The position numbers were made by a program, and so were the translations under genes. Positions 29,746 through 41,624 of a stretch of DNA of 64,000 nucleotides are shown piece by piece. Source of the DNA: Whitmania pigra (Eukaryota; Annelida; Clitellata; Hirudinida; Haemopidae). Each line of letters opens with the position of its first letter. Positions within the stretch are counted from its first letter, which is position 1. The stretch spans positions 445,001-509,000 of the forward strand of contig JAJTWR010000353.1 in the NCBI GenBank assembly GCA_021613335.1. Direction: 5' to 3'. The notes below the pieces were generated by a model, which did no database searches, had not been told where the DNA came from, and saw nothing but the letters and a program-made list of their open reading frames with translations.

Positions 29746-32297
29746 ATGGCAAAGGGTGGCAGAGACCTTAAGGTGCATTTTGACAAAATCATAGATTCGG
29801 TGCAGAGCGGACTCAGTTCGCTACAACAGGCTGTCCAACAACAGCAAGTTTCAAGCTTTTATCCTTCCACTTTAGAGCTCCAGGTAACCATAAAGAGCGG
29901 GTGGCTGAAAAAAATGAGTAGCATGTTAAAAAGTTGGCATAGAAAGTGGTTTGTTATAAAAGGAGACTGCATGTATTATTACTTGAATGATTCTGATGTC
30001 AGACCTCAGGGAGTTGTATTTCTACCTGGTAGTTACGTTTTAGAGCATGCTTTTAGAGCCAATGAACCAGAAAAATTTGTCTTTGATATCATACCTCAAG
30101 TTTGCGAAGGTTAGAAATTAGACTTACCGCATTAAATGTAGACTCATATTTATTTTGAAGTTCATTTCTCAGATAATGCAAGAACACCTAGTAGTGATAC
30201 AGTCTCTTTATCTGCTCAATCAGAAGAGGAAAGAACTGAATGGATTCGTGTTATCAGGCACATATTGTACGGGTCAGTAGGCGGAGGTCAGTAAAGTATT
30301 TGGTATTTAAAGATCAAGTTTTAAGGGTCATTATATTTATCTGTTTCAGCTATATTTGGCAAACCACTGGAAGAAGTACTGAGGTTCGAAGTCTTAAAGG
30401 ATAACTTGAGAGAGGTACCTGAAATTGTAGAATCCTGTGTGGAATATATTTTGGAAAATGGGCTTTATGAAGAGGGAATATTCAGGTAGGAATTGGATCA
30501 TAATATCTTTCATATTTTGTTGCAAGTTTTAATACTGATTCAGAGGTGCTCGCATGTATGATAATCAGGATTTATGTGAAGTTCACATACAATTGATTAA
30601 TTATGTTATTATTTGCAATTCATTATCATTATGATATCAATGATATTGCACACTTTTTTTGTATTATATATAACAAACCTTTACAAGATCCAAGATCAAG
30701 AAATAATAAAATAATAATGCAGAATAACAGGAAGAAGCTCAGTGATAAAATTTTACTGTGATGCCTTTGATCGTGGGGAGAGACCAATTATGAAAGATGA
30801 TGATGAAATGGATGTTCATTCAGCTTCATCCATCCTGAAACTTTACCTCAGAGAGCTCCCATCTCCTCTTATTCCTTTTGATTTGTATGAAACCATCACC
30901 AGGTGGCATTTTCTTTGGCTAAGCTTAAACTTTTCATTATAGTGACTGATTGTTTCACTCTAATTTCTGGTTTTTTTTTAGAGTTGTCATGAGAGAACTC
31001 CCTCTTGATATATGTCAATCCATGGAATCTTTGAAAACAACTTTAAAGAAAATAATGCTTCCTAATCGTAACCTGCTAAGGTATTTATGTAAATTTCTCA
31101 ACACCATTGGACAGCAACATCAGAAGAACAAAATGACATTTTCCAACTTGGCCACAATTTTCTGCACTGCTTTTCTGAGGCCAGATATTGAAAAGGATGC
31201 TTGTCTGCTTATGGCAACTGCAAATTCAAGAAAGGCAGTAACACATGTCCTCATTGAACATCAGCAATGGCTATTTGATGATGATGCGAAGTCTTTTTCT
31301 GGCCATGTGGTTATCAAAGATTTACTTGGATTCGGTGGAACTTGCGGTCGGGATATTGTAGCCGATCAATCGGGGAAACTCTTTGAAACTAGAACCCACT
31401 CTTTGGTGAGAGATGTTTTATTGGAACAGATTTTATTTTTAATATTTTAGGTTTTTTTATGTCCGTACTTGTATTATTGTAAAAATTGTCGTACATTCAT
31501 CAATTTAAATATTTGTGTCCTGTTTGTGCCATCAGCCTAGCAGAAATAAAGAGTCGAATTTAGAAGACAGCAGCCATGAAACAGTGGTAATGAGGAGAAA
31601 TGCATCTATTGGTGAAAACCGCAATAACATCAGAATGAAACAACATCATAGGAACTTGTATAGAGTCCTTGGGGACAAGGAAGATAAGAAACATCTACAT
31701 TGGAGGTTACTTTTGCATTATTAATTATTTATCATTACGTAGTTCGCATGCTATATGTTTGCTAGTAAGCTGCGATATTCCTGGGGTCAGGGGTTATAGC
31801 ATTTTATTTATTTCAATTTGAGTGATAATGTTTATAGTAAAATGGGTGTTTTCTACAGTTGGAGTATCTCAGAGAGGGAAGATATATTGCGTGAAGACAA
31901 CGGAAATGGTGAATTAGATGGAAGGCACCATGAAATTCATAAGTCAACTTCAAGTTGTCTTGTGCAACCTTTTGTTGGCACCAAAGAGTGTGCATTCCAG
32001 TCTCCAGATGATATTATATCTGGTAGAATCAAAGCAATGAAAGAAAATGAAAGATCTTCTGTTACCAATCCCCTTTTCATAGAATTTGCCAAAACTATGG
32101 CTCCATTTGATTATGCATCACCTCTCTTGCTAACAGAAAGTGATGTCATTGTTAATGAGTCATTAATAAAAACTTTTAAAGATATTGATTTTGATAGACT
32201 TTCCAAAAAAGAACTGCAGCATGTTATAAATGTTCTTTTGAATCACATTCACAAGCAAAATGTCGTCATTTCAAATTTAAATGAAAAGCTTAAGTAA
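29746..32297 (+). CDS. PH-RhoGAP protein, ARHGAP24/25 (FilGAP) family
   Basis: Exons: 29746-30109, 30173-30286, 30350-30485, 30723-30902, 30982-31405, 31536-31705, 31859-32297; 608 residues, in phase throughout. A short coil comes first (LSSLQQAVQQQ). A PH domain follows at about residues 48-155 (IKSGWLKKMSSMLKSWHRKW, YYYLNDSDVRPQGVVFLPGS, ERTEWIRVIRHIL). The RhoGAP domain spans about 160-370, with FGKPLEEVL, the arginine finger in YEEGIFRITGRSS, SSILKLYLRELPSPLIPFDL and NKMTFSNLATIFCTAFLRPD. This order and sequence fit ARHGAP22/24/25, which stimulate GTP hydrolysis by Rac/Cdc42 at the membrane and control lamellipodia. The C-terminus ends in a short amphipathic helix (LQHVINVLLNHIHKQNVVIS) in place of the longer vertebrate coiled coil. 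The donor after exon 1 was set by phase; an earlier gt would break the frame. Confidence 0.9.
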
Positions 32298-32545
32298 TTT
32301 AAAGATCTAGTTCTTTGAAATCAGTCTTGAAACTATGATTATTTTTGACCCATATTTTTCATTGAGATTAGTCATTTGTATTTGTTTACTTTTATATGCA
32401 TTATTTTTCTGTCTCTTGTAAGTAATTTAAAGATCTAGTTTTTTTCAAATCAGTCTTGAAACTATGATTATTTTTGTGCCTGTGGTTTTTTTTGTTATTT
32501 GTATTTGTTTACTGTTTTACACATTATTTTTCTGTTTCTTGTTTT
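32292..32545 (+). repeat. Direct duplication of about 128 bp in the RhoGAP 3' end
   Basis: The sequence from the last Lys codon and stop (AAGTAATTTAAAGATCTAGT) through TATTTTTCTGTCTCTTGT repeats once, starting at 32420, with scattered differences. The second copy includes the old stop codon, now in the UTR. Confidence 0.85.
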
Positions 32546-33502
32546 AGTTGGTTTTTATTTGACGTTTGCGCATTTACGCTTTCCTTTAGTGCCAAATATC
32601 CCACAGTTCAAAGCGGGGCAATATTTTCCGTTTTTGCTTGATCTAGCCTATCTCCACAAATATTCTGCTAGATAAATGTGAGGCCTTGGTCATTACAAAA
32701 TATCAACTCCTCGCTCCTAATGTTGAGAATAATGCTGTTGCAATTAAGTTGTGGTCTAGTCGTCAAAGGCATACATTAATTGTTGTCCGCCCCTTTTAAA
32801 TGCCTTCTCAATCAGAGGCTGACTTCCGTGAAGCGCGGTTAATGTACACAGATTGCTTGAGAAGACATCGTTCAATGTAAATCAGAAATAGCGTTCTCCG
32901 ACGATCAACCTTACCAAAAAACTTCCACTTGGTGAAACTTGGTGACCTGATTTGTCGCGGTTATTGATCAATTTAAGCCCTTATAATTTAATATCTTCTC
33001 ATCAATAATCCCTGATCGCATGCTTTTAGGTAAGGTGTAATTATAAAAATGAGAGGCCGGACGCCATTAGAATTGCTTTTTTTCCGTTGGAACTTCAAGA
33101 CGATATTAAACTTAAGGAAAGCTTTCATTTAAGGTAACGTTTTAAAGGCATTAAGACAACAGCGGCAGGTCTCTCGACATCCAAATTTATTATTTAAAAA
33201 TTTTTTAAAGTTTTAAATACATTAATTTAGCTCACGTTAACAGCATAACTATATTTAACTTTTTTAGAGTCTCTTTCCCGTAAGATAAACAATAAATCTG
33301 GGTTTCTAAGTGACAAGAAAGCGAATAAATATATTGAAGATGTGCCATAGAGATAAATAATAAGAAAAAGTTATTAAAACTATATGATTAGGAATAACTC
33401 GGGATCTTTGGATTTAAGTGTGCGTTTGGGCTTTGAATTACGATAATTTAATAAAAGCGGAGCCGATCGTAAACAAACGCTTATTGATTTGATAAATATA
33501 AT
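32546..33502. other. Intergenic, no gene seen
   Basis: AT-rich sequence between the RhoGAP 3' end and the Tat-SF1 start. No long open frame or repeat family recognised. The Tat-SF1 promoter should be in the last few hundred bases. Confidence 0.5.
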
Positions 33503-35184
33503 ATGGATGATCTACAAGAATTTGAAAATCAACTTAAGCAAGAAGCCGAAGCCCAAAGGATTAGGGAAGAGGACCCAAACACAATAAGAAGAGATAAAGA
33601 TGGCACCGTGTACGAGTTTGACAGTGTTCGTAAAGCGTGGTTTCCCAAAGTGAGTACTCATTTGTTTACTTGTACGCTTTTGTCCTTTATGTGGTTTGTG
33701 TGTTGCCATATAAATTCCTTGCGATGGAAAATCATTGGTTTATTATTTAATAATAGACACATCAATGGTATTTATTTCTATACTCTGAAATTTAAATTAA
33801 GAACCGGACATTAGACATACATACTAAGGCAAAAAAACTGCATTTTACTAAATCATTTTTGCTTATTCACAGATTGATGAAGATTTTTTAGCCAAATACC
33901 AAATGAATTATGGTTCTACTGCCAATGACTCTATTCCTGATAGTTCAAAAGTAGCTTTTGATTGGAGAAAGCCTCCGAGTGATATAAACTCTGAAGAGTA
34001 TCGAACCTGGTATCAGGAATATTGCAAATATATTGAATTCTACCAGAACTACAATGCTTCTATACCATCAGCAAACATAGAACTAGTAGAAACAACAGCA
34101 GATACTAATTCATCATCTGATGAAGAATCAGTTTCTTCCAGTAAAATTAAAGTAAAAAAGAGAGAAAAGCAAGATTTTTCAAAAGAGCCAGCTCCAGTGG
34201 CAGCGGTAAAGAAACCTTCTGAACCAGCTTGGTTTGACATCGATGATTCAAAGAACACAACAGTTTATGTGACAGGACTGCCTTATGATACCACAGATGA
34301 TGAATTTAAGGAAGTGATGAGCAAAGTTGGACTTATTGCCTTCGATCCAATTCTAAGAGCTCCAAAGTTAAAACTTTACAGAGATTCCAATGGAGAAATA
34401 AAAGGGGATGGAAGGTGTTCCTACATGAAGTTAGAATCAGTTGAATTGGCACTCACTATTTTGGACGGGTATGAAATTAGGCGAGGACAAAAACTTAAGG
34501 TTGAGAAGGCAGTTTTTACTCAAAAAGGAGACTATGACCCAAAAAGGAAGAAGAGGAAATTGACGAGAGAAGAGAAAAAGAAATTTCAGGAAAAACAAGA
34601 TTACCTACTCGCATGGCTTCCGCCTAAGCCAAAAGATTCAAGGCCGAAGTTTGAGAGAATTTGTGTCATCAAAAATGTATTTTTACCTAAGGAAATTAAT
34701 GTTGGTACAATTTCATTAATTATATATTTAAAACATTTATTTTATTTTAGATGCTGCATACTTTATGTTTACTAATTGCAGGACGATCCATCCTTGTTCA
34801 ATGATATACGATTAGACATGATGGAAGAGTGCAAAAAATTTGGGGAAGTTAAAAAAGTGACTGTTTATGATGTAAGTGTTTCATGTTGTTGTCTTAGTAT
34901 TTGATAATGAAGTCACTGATCATCTATAAAGGTTTGATTTCAATTTGCAGAGGAATGAAGAAGGTGTTGTTACAGTGACTTTCAAGACCCCAGAAGAGGC
35001 TGATAAGTGTATTCAAGCCCTGCATGGTCGATGGTTTGCTAAGAGACAGTTGGTCGCATGCAATTGGGATGGAAAGACAAAATATAGTGTATTAGAAACT
35101 GAACAAGAAATGGAAGAAAGACTGAAAAAGTGGCATTCTTTCTTGGAACAAGGTGAAGGACAAACTCCTAATAAGACTGCTTGA
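33503..35184 (+). CDS. HTATSF1: HIV Tat-specific factor 1 homologue (Tat-SF1), spliced parent gene
   Basis: Four exons: 33503-33649, 33873-34700, 34782-34871, 34951-35184; 432 residues. The N-terminal motif (DGTVYEFDSVRKAWFPKIDE, then FLAKYQMNYG) is typical of Tat-SF1/Cus2. RRM1 spans about 150-250 (TVYVTGLPYDTTDDEFKEVM). RRM2 lies at about 300-400 and is a U2AF-homology motif: VCVIKNVFLP-type start, acidic helix DIRLDMMEECKKFGEV, and the Arg-X-Phe loop in GRWFAKRQL. That loop binds tryptophan ligand motifs of SF3B1, placing the protein at the U2 snRNP in pre-mRNA splicing. The acidic C-terminal tail of vertebrate Tat-SF1 is missing; the protein stops about 30 residues after RRM2. A second, intronless copy lies at 39791-41083. 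Confidence 0.92.
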
Positions 35185-36586
35185 AAAATATATTTATAAA
35201 AAGTGACAATTTGGTCAAATTTTTATTGATTGTTTGGGGATTTGTTTTTTCCCCAGCCAATAATGATTTTGGCTATATCCCTGTGGCTGCACAACTGCTA
35301 GAGGTTACATTTCCAACAACCACAACACCCCCTGATTTGTAAATTTGGAAAAGCAATAATGTTTGTAACTGGGGTTGACCAGCCCTTGACATTTCTTTAT
35401 TACTCCCAGCAATAGCCTCAGTATTTCTTACAATGGTTTTTTACCAAAATAACTTAGGATGATGCCATTGGAAAGTCTCACCAAAGTCATATGGATCATG
35501 GGATAAAAAGATGATTTGATTGCGTTTAAACATGCGCCAGCCAAATCTTACATAGCAACATCAATTTATAGTGGTCTAAGAAGGCTAAGGACGTCGAACC
35601 AAATATGTGTGTAGCGCTTAACACTGGCATTGATCGTTTTGTTATTGACAGAGACATTGGAGAAAGACTTCTCTGGCTCCGATGCTCTTTAAACGGTTGA
35701 GCGCTAAGTAGCAACAAGGATTGTAAGAATATGAATTTGTGTTGCAGGTTTTGTTCCTGCGGGCGACGGTACGCGACCCGACTTGCACCGCCACAAAGCG
35801 CCTCCAGTTGACGCGCTATATAAATGATCTGAGCGCTCCAGATGCTTAAGCTTTTCACTTTATTATTATTATTGTTATTATTATTAAAGGTGATACTCTA
35901 AGAGAACATCTTTCGAACGTACGCAAAAGGCTGCAGCGACATTATTGCATTATCTCCAGGTGTTAAGAGAGTGGAAAAAGTTCTAGTGTTTGGGAAATCG
36001 AAAATAAACCATTCTTGTGAGGTGCTGAGAGTGTCACGAGTGTTAGAATGCAGCTCCATGATTTGCTTTTAATGAATTTGAAGTAACAGGTCTGGCCATT
36101 GCCTTCTTCACTTTCCCAAATGACGTCCATAATAATGACACTCATGGATTGCAAATTAAATGTTTTTATTACTTTGACAGGTTCTTAATTTAGCACTGTC
36201 ATTAAGCGTCAAATTGTAAGACAAAAACATCCCTAGACGCAGTTTTTACCTCTACTAAGGTGTCCATGTTGGTAGTTTTTACTGTATATCCCTAAAGAGT
36301 AAGATTTCATAGGCAATCAGGAGCGAATCTAGAAAACTTCGGCGGGCACGCACAGCTGAACCAATGACAGATTTAATGGGGACATCTCTTAATAATTAAA
36401 TTTAGTTTAGGTTTAAGAAATCATAGGGAAAGCATGACCTGCCCATTCTCTACTGGAGGTAATTTACTGCATCTGTGGGTTGTTTGTATTTTTAGGATCA
36501 CAGTACATTGTGAGACAAGAGATAAATAATTTAATAAACAAGGATTTAAATTTATTAAAGTTTGAAATCCATCTAAAGTTATTGTG
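35185..36586. other. Intergenic with repeat-derived sequence, no gene seen
   Basis: Holds the Tat-SF1 3' UTR. A stretch at 35526-35900 includes ACGCGCTATATAAATGATCT and an ATT-rich tail, and looks like another repeat end. The remainder, to the gypsy element, is unremarkable. The antisense open frame at 35526-35858 is not convincing. Confidence 0.45.
35810..35888 (+). repeat. SINE/LINE-like 3' end with ATT tail
   Basis: GACGCGCTATATAAATGATC, a GAGCGCTCCAGATGC block, then a run of TTATTATTATT. Similar in motif order to the repeat ends near 3884, 25199 and 57530, but more diverged. Confidence 0.4.
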
Positions 36587-36591
36587 AGTAG

Positions 36592-36705
36592 TGTAATGTT
36601 GTAACGATAGGGGATCTTTGTTTATATGGCGGCGTTGAAGTGCGGAAAATAAAAAAGGAACGGTTGTTGGTTTTTCACGAACAAATAAAACGATAGAACA
36701 TCACA
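36592..36705 (+). repeat. 5' LTR of the gypsy element
   Basis: 114 bp, TGTAAT...ATCACA, almost identical to the 3' LTR; differences are mainly in the A-run lengths around GGAAAATAAAAAAGGAACGG. Confidence 0.93.
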
Positions 36706-36865
36706 TTGGCGACGAGAATTTCGAAACGGACCTTCGCAAATAGTTTGCACCAATTTTATCGACAAAAATCGGAAGTTTGTTCATTTCGGATAGACGCTGT
36801 TGTCTGGCCTCCGAGCGTTATCGAAGTCATCGAAAGCTACTATCGATAACACCATTATCTAATCC

Positions 36866-37150
36866 ATGGCTGAAGCACTACCAACGTTTCCGTCGTTTGT
36901 AGTCGATTCACACGACTCAGCAGGAGTTCGATGGACAAAGTGGGTTTCTCGCTTTCGCAACCTGATGGTGGCCTTAAATATTGTTGATCGCAAACGTCAA
37001 AGAGCTCTCCTACTCCACTACGCGGGTGAGGAAGTCAACGACATCCTTGATACTCTTCCAGATGCCGAAGCTGCAGAGGGAGAGGATCCGTTCGAAAAGG
37101 CTGTCACTGCTCTCAACAAGTTTTTCACACCAAAGCAAAACGTCTCTTAA
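36866..37150 (+). pseudogene. gypsy gag, N-terminal remnant
   Basis: 94 residues starting MAEALPTFPSFVVDSH, with the capsid-like segment NIVDRKRQRALLLHYAGEEV. The frame meets a stop right after FFTPKQNVS, where the internal deletion joins it out of frame to pol. Normal gag would continue for several hundred residues. Confidence 0.8.
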
Positions 37151-39292
37151 CAAGCAGAAATGCGTCTATGCGAAGCGCACTCTCGAATTCTTTGGTAACG
37201 TATTCACTGAACGTGGCATCATGGCAGACCCGAAGAAGATTCAGTCAATTGTTAACATGAACATGCCAACCAATGCATCTGAAGTCCGCAGTCTACTCGG
37301 TATGACTAATTATTGTGCTCGTTTCATACCAAACTATGCTACAGTTTCCGAGCCACTACGTAGACTAACACGACAGGACACACCATGGCAGTGGACCAAT
37401 GAGCAAGAATCTGCACTCGCACAACTCAAACAGCAACTATGCAATGCTCCAGTAATGTCGTATTTTGACTCTGACAAGCAAACAGAAATACACACTGATG
37501 CTAGTCCAGTCGGACTCGGCGCCATCTTGATTCAACGTGGAAATAACAACGAAGAACATATCATCGCTTACGCCAGTAGATCGTTGACTGATGTCGAACA
37601 ACGATACTCACAGACAGAACGAGAAGCACTCGCAGTCGTTTGGTCTTGTGAACATTTTCATATATACATCCATGGCAAGCCAGTGACCATTCATACTGAT
37701 CACAAGCCATTAGTCAGTCTGTACAACAATCCAAAATGCAAGCCGCCAGCACGCATCGAGCGTTGGGCACTACGCCTTCAACCATATGAGACAACCATCA
37801 TCTACAGACCAGGTCATGACAACCCAGCCGACTATCTATCACGACATCCAACTTTGTCAAGTGACCGATCGAGTCGTGAAGAACAAATCGCCGAAGAGTA
37901 CGTCAACTACCTCGTGGGTCATGCAGTACCGAAAGCTATGACTCGCATTGAAATTGCCACTGCGACCGTCAAAGACAAGACACTGCTCGCTGTCATCGAT
38001 GCGATCCGTACAAACGATTGGTCACACATCGCTAACATAAACACTAACGAGTTTGACACGTTCGCTAGAATGCGTGCTGAACTGTGTGTCAGTGGAGACA
38101 ATATACTACTACGCAATAGCCGCATAGTTATTCCAGAGTCACTGAGAGAACGTGCAGTCAATCTCGCACATCAAGGACATCAAGGCATTGTCAAAACCAA
38201 AGCTTTGATTAGGGAAAAAGTCTGGTTTCCTGGGATCGACCGTTTGGTGGAAGAACGCGTCAAAGCATGCATTGCCTGCCAAATCGCCGTCGCAACCCCG
38301 CTTCGTGAACCACTACAAATGACCCAACTACCGTCATCACCCTGGAGTGAATTGAGTATTGATTTTGCTCAGTTAACAACTGGTGACTACCTCCTCGTGG
38401 TCATTGATGACTATTCACGATTTCCTGTGGTTGAAATTGTTCAGTCAACCGCAGCAGCCAGCGTGATACCAAAACTTGATCGCATCCTATCAGAATTTGG
38501 TTCGTGTGACATTCTGAAGTCGGATAATGGACGGGGGGTTTTGAATTCACCCGTTTTGCTGAATATATGGGTTTCAAGCATCGAAAGATAACTCCGCTAT
38601 GGCCGCGTGCCAATGGTGAGGTCGAACGATTTGTGAAGACAGTCAAGAAGGTTATCAAGACAGCGCAACTCGAACACAAGAATTGGCATCAAGAACTGAA
38701 CATCTTTCTTCGTCAGTATCGTGCCACGCCTCACAGCACAACTGGTCGTCCTCCTGCGACAATGCTGTTTGGACGTCCCTTCAAAACAACTCTACCATCA
38801 AAAGAACCATCTACAGTCACTGATACACAAGACGATAGGAAATTTCGTGAGCGAGATGCTCTCATGAAGTCGAAGATGAAGGACTACGCTGACAACAAGT
38901 CCTATGTCAAACCTTCATCAATCAGCGTGGGTGACACGGTCATTGTGAAACAACCAATCACACACAACAGATCACTCACACCGTACATGCCAGTACCACA
39001 CACAGTTACGTCAAAGAACCACTCGATGATCACTGCTACACGCAACACTGACGGACAATCAGTCACCCGCAACTCGTCACTCTTCAAAGGAATAGATAAC
39101 CGCTTGTCGGGTTATGCAAAATTCAAGGAACCATCCGAAGACGTGGTGGAAGGTGATGTCACATCCATTGATGTCATGCCGCAAACTGCTCCGGAAGGCG
39201 AGTACAGCACACAGCAAGATCAGAACGTTGTACGCCGCTCCAAGCGTGAACATAAACTGCCCGCCCGCTTTGCAGACTATGTTGTGAACTAA
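37143..39292 (+). pseudogene. gypsy pol remnant: RT thumb, RNase H, integrase (frameshifted)
   Basis: The first frame (to 38591) holds the RT end (EVRSLLGMTNYCARFIPNYA) and RNase H, with its acidic residues in HTDASPVGLGAIL and TEREALAVVWSCEHF. It also holds the integrase HHCC zinc motif (AHQGHQGIVKTKALI and CIACQ) and two core aspartates (LSIDFA, KSDNG). A run of six G (38534-38539) breaks the frame. The second frame (38567-39292) carries the third core acid in RANGEVERF and the C-terminal region. The resulting protein would be broken. Confidence 0.88.
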
Positions 39293-39324
39293 TATTTGAC
39301 TAGGTTTTCCAAAAAGGGGAGGGA

Positions 39325-39436
39325 TGTAATGTTGTAACGATAGGGGATCTTTGTTTATATGGCGGCGTTGAAGTGCGGAAATTAAAAGGAACGGTTGTTG
39401 GTTTTTCACGAACAAATAAAACGATAGAACATCACA
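39325..39436 (+). repeat. 3' LTR of the gypsy element
   Basis: 112 bp matching the 5' LTR, preceded by the polypurine tract and followed by the target duplication agtag. Confidence 0.93.
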
Positions 39437-39790
39437 AGTAGCCTAGTAAATATGTTATTTTGCCGCACTTTCTTCTGTGGAGCATTAGTTAGCGACCGAC
39501 TAAAAGAATTTTTGTTACCAATCGAACTAACTTGAAATTAATTTGATTTCATTAAATGTATGTTGTTTAAAACCGATAACTAGCAGGTTTAATAAATAAA
39601 ATGCTTTCGTGTGATATATTAATAAAAAATTAACCAATAAAATAATTAATGATTATATTAACAAATAATTGCATATATTTAGCATCTTTTATTAAAAACA
39701 TATAGCACGGGGATATCTTGTTGCGATAATATTTTTCAATAAAAACAGCCTAATCACTATCCATTCCAGCTTAACCGAAAATTTCATAAT

Positions 39791-41083
39791 ATGGACGATT
39801 TAAATGAATTTGAATATCAACTCAAACAAGAAGCCGAAGCCAAGATTAAGGAAGAGGATCCAAATAAAATAAAAAGAGATAAAGACGGCACGGTCTACGA
39901 ATTCGATAGCGGACGAAAAGCATGGTACCCAAAAATTGATGAAGATTTCATAGCAAAATACCAAATGAATTATGGTACTACTGACAATTCTAAACCCAAT
40001 AGTTCAAAGACAACTTTCGATTGGAGAAAACCTCCGAGTGATACAAACTCTGAAGAGTATCGAATCTGGTACCAGGAATATCGCAAATATATTGAATTCT
40101 ACCAAAACTACAATGCTTCTATACCATCAGCAAGCATAGAACCAGTAGAAACAACAACAGACACAAATTCGACATCTATTAAAGAATCAGATTCATCCAA
40201 TAAAACTAAAGCAAATAAAAGAAAAAAGCGAAATGCTTCAAAAGAGGCTGCCCCACTGGCAGGGGTAAAGAGACCCGCTGAACCTGCTTGGTTTGACCTC
40301 GAGGATTCAAAGAACACATCAGTGTATGTGACAGGACTGCCTTATGATATCACAGATGATGAATTTAAGGAAGTGATGAAAAAAGCTGGACTTATTGCCT
40401 TTGATCCAATTCTTAGAGCTCCGAAGTTAAAACTTTACAAAGATTCCAATGGAGAATTAAAAGGAGATGGAAGGTGTACCTATATGAAGCTAGAATCTGT
40501 TAAATTGGCAATCGCCATTTTAGACGGATATGAAGTTAGGCGAGGACAAAAAATTAAGGTTGAGAAAGCAGTTTTTACTCAAAAGGGAGCGTATGATCCA
40601 ACAAAGAAGAGGAGGAAATTGACGAGAGGGGAGAAAAAGAAATTTCAGGAAAAGCAAGATAATCTGCTTGCTTGGCTCCCTCCTAAACAAACGGGTTCCA
40701 GGCCCAATTTTGAGAGATTTTGTGTCATTAAGAACGTGTTTTTACCTGCAGAAATTAACAATAATCCATCTTTATTCAATGAAATACGATTAGATATGAT
40801 GGAAGAATGCAAAAAATTTGGAAACGTTAAGAAAGTGACTGTTTACGATAGAAACGACGAAGGTACTGTTACAATAGCTTTCAAAACTCCAGAAGAGGCT
40901 GATAAGTGTGTTCAAGCTCTGAATGGTCGATGGTTTAATAACAGACAGTTAGTTGCATGCAATTGGGATGGAAAGACAAAATATAGTGTATTAGAAACCG
41001 AACAAGAAATGGAAGAAAGACTGAAAAAGTGGCATTCTTTCTTGGAACAAGGTGAAGGACAAGCTCCTAATAAGACTGCTTAA
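39791..41083 (+). CDS. Tat-SF1 retrogene, intronless and intact
   Basis: A single 430-residue open frame co-linear with the four-exon gene at 33503-35184, lacking all three introns precisely: a processed copy. Both RRMs are complete, including the RRM2 GRWFNNRQL loop. Substitutions are spread along the gene, with many at third positions, the frame is uninterrupted, and residues across the RRM cores are conserved. This suggests selection rather than decay. Charged-linker residues differ most (TSIKESDSSNKTKANKRKK against the parent). No poly(A) tract or target duplication is now recognisable, so the insertion is old. An AATAAA lies at 41132. It may act in splicing like its parent, perhaps in a different tissue; that is inference. 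Confidence 0.88.
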   Translation: MDDLNEFEYQLKQEAEAKIKEEDPNKIKRDKDGTVYEFDSGRKAWYPKIDEDFIAKYQMNYGTTDNSKPNSSKTTFDWRKPPSDTNSEEYRIWYQEYRKYIEFYQNYNASIPSASIEPVETTTDTNSTSIKESDSSNKTKANKRKKRNASKEAAPLAGVKRPAEPAWFDLEDSKNTSVYVTGLPYDITDDEFKEVMKKAGLIAFDPILRAPKLKLYKDSNGELKGDGRCTYMKLESVKLAIAILDGYEVRRGQKIKVEKAVFTQKGAYDPTKKRRKLTRGEKKKFQEKQDNLLAWLPPKQTGSRPNFERFCVIKNVFLPAEINNNPSLFNEIRLDMMEECKKFGNVKKVTVYDRNDEGTVTIAFKTPEEADKCVQALNGRWFNNRQLVACNWDGKTKYSVLETEQEMEERLKKWHSFLEQGEGQAPNKTA

Positions 41084-41624
41084 AAAATGTATTTACAAAA
41101 AACTATTCATTGTTTATAAGTTGCGATTTACAATAAAAATGTGCAGACGTCTGACATAAAACTGATAAGCCTTATGCTTTGCTGTTCTTGTTTTTATTCG
41201 TTTATTTTTAGACCCTTTCTGATATGTTTAAATGGCACGTACTTCTTAATCTTTGTCGGTTTTTATACAAAGAAGTTTCTTAGAAATTGTAATTGTAAAG
41301 TTGAATCATAACAGCGATAAGCTATAATTAACATCCCCCTTTCTAAAATGTTCCTTATTCATTCATATTGTGTTCAAAGAATTTGTAGGAGTGTTGGAGC
41401 AAAAACGGAGACCGAATTTTTGGACATTTAAAATGTAAGTTTGAAGACATGCGTGAGGCCACATCCCTTAGATTCCACAAGAGAGCAGCATAGCGGAGCT
41501 TGACAGGCGCTGCAGTGCTTGTTTTGATCTGGAAAATCAGTTTGCTGGAGGAGTGCTTTCATTGATAAACATCTTTTTAATTCGCAAACTGCCTATTACA
41601 AAGGGTAATTTATTTTAGAGAGAA

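Larger units (their letters stand above)
36592..39436 (+). mobile_element. Ty3/gypsy (Mag-like) LTR retrotransposon, internally deleted
   Basis: Bounded by 112-114-bp LTRs beginning TGTAATGTTGTAACG and ending AACATCACA, with perfect 5-bp target duplications agtag (36587-36591 and 39437-39441). A primer-binding-like TGGCGACGAGAAT follows the 5' LTR, and a polypurine tract AAAAAGGGGAGGGA (39311-39324) precedes the 3' LTR. Inside are a gag start, then a jump straight to the end of RT, RNase H and integrase. Protease and the RT catalytic core are deleted. Integrase carries a frameshift near 38534. The element cannot move on its own. No envelope gene is present. Confidence 0.93.

Noticed and set aside
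35526..35858. 110-residue minus-strand open frame
   Set aside because: Overlaps repeat-like sequence with a GCGCTATATAAAT end; no domain recognised.
36592..39436. Endogenous retrovirus with envelope
   Set aside because: No third frame between integrase and the 3' LTR; the structure is a plain, deleted Ty3/gypsy retrotransposon.
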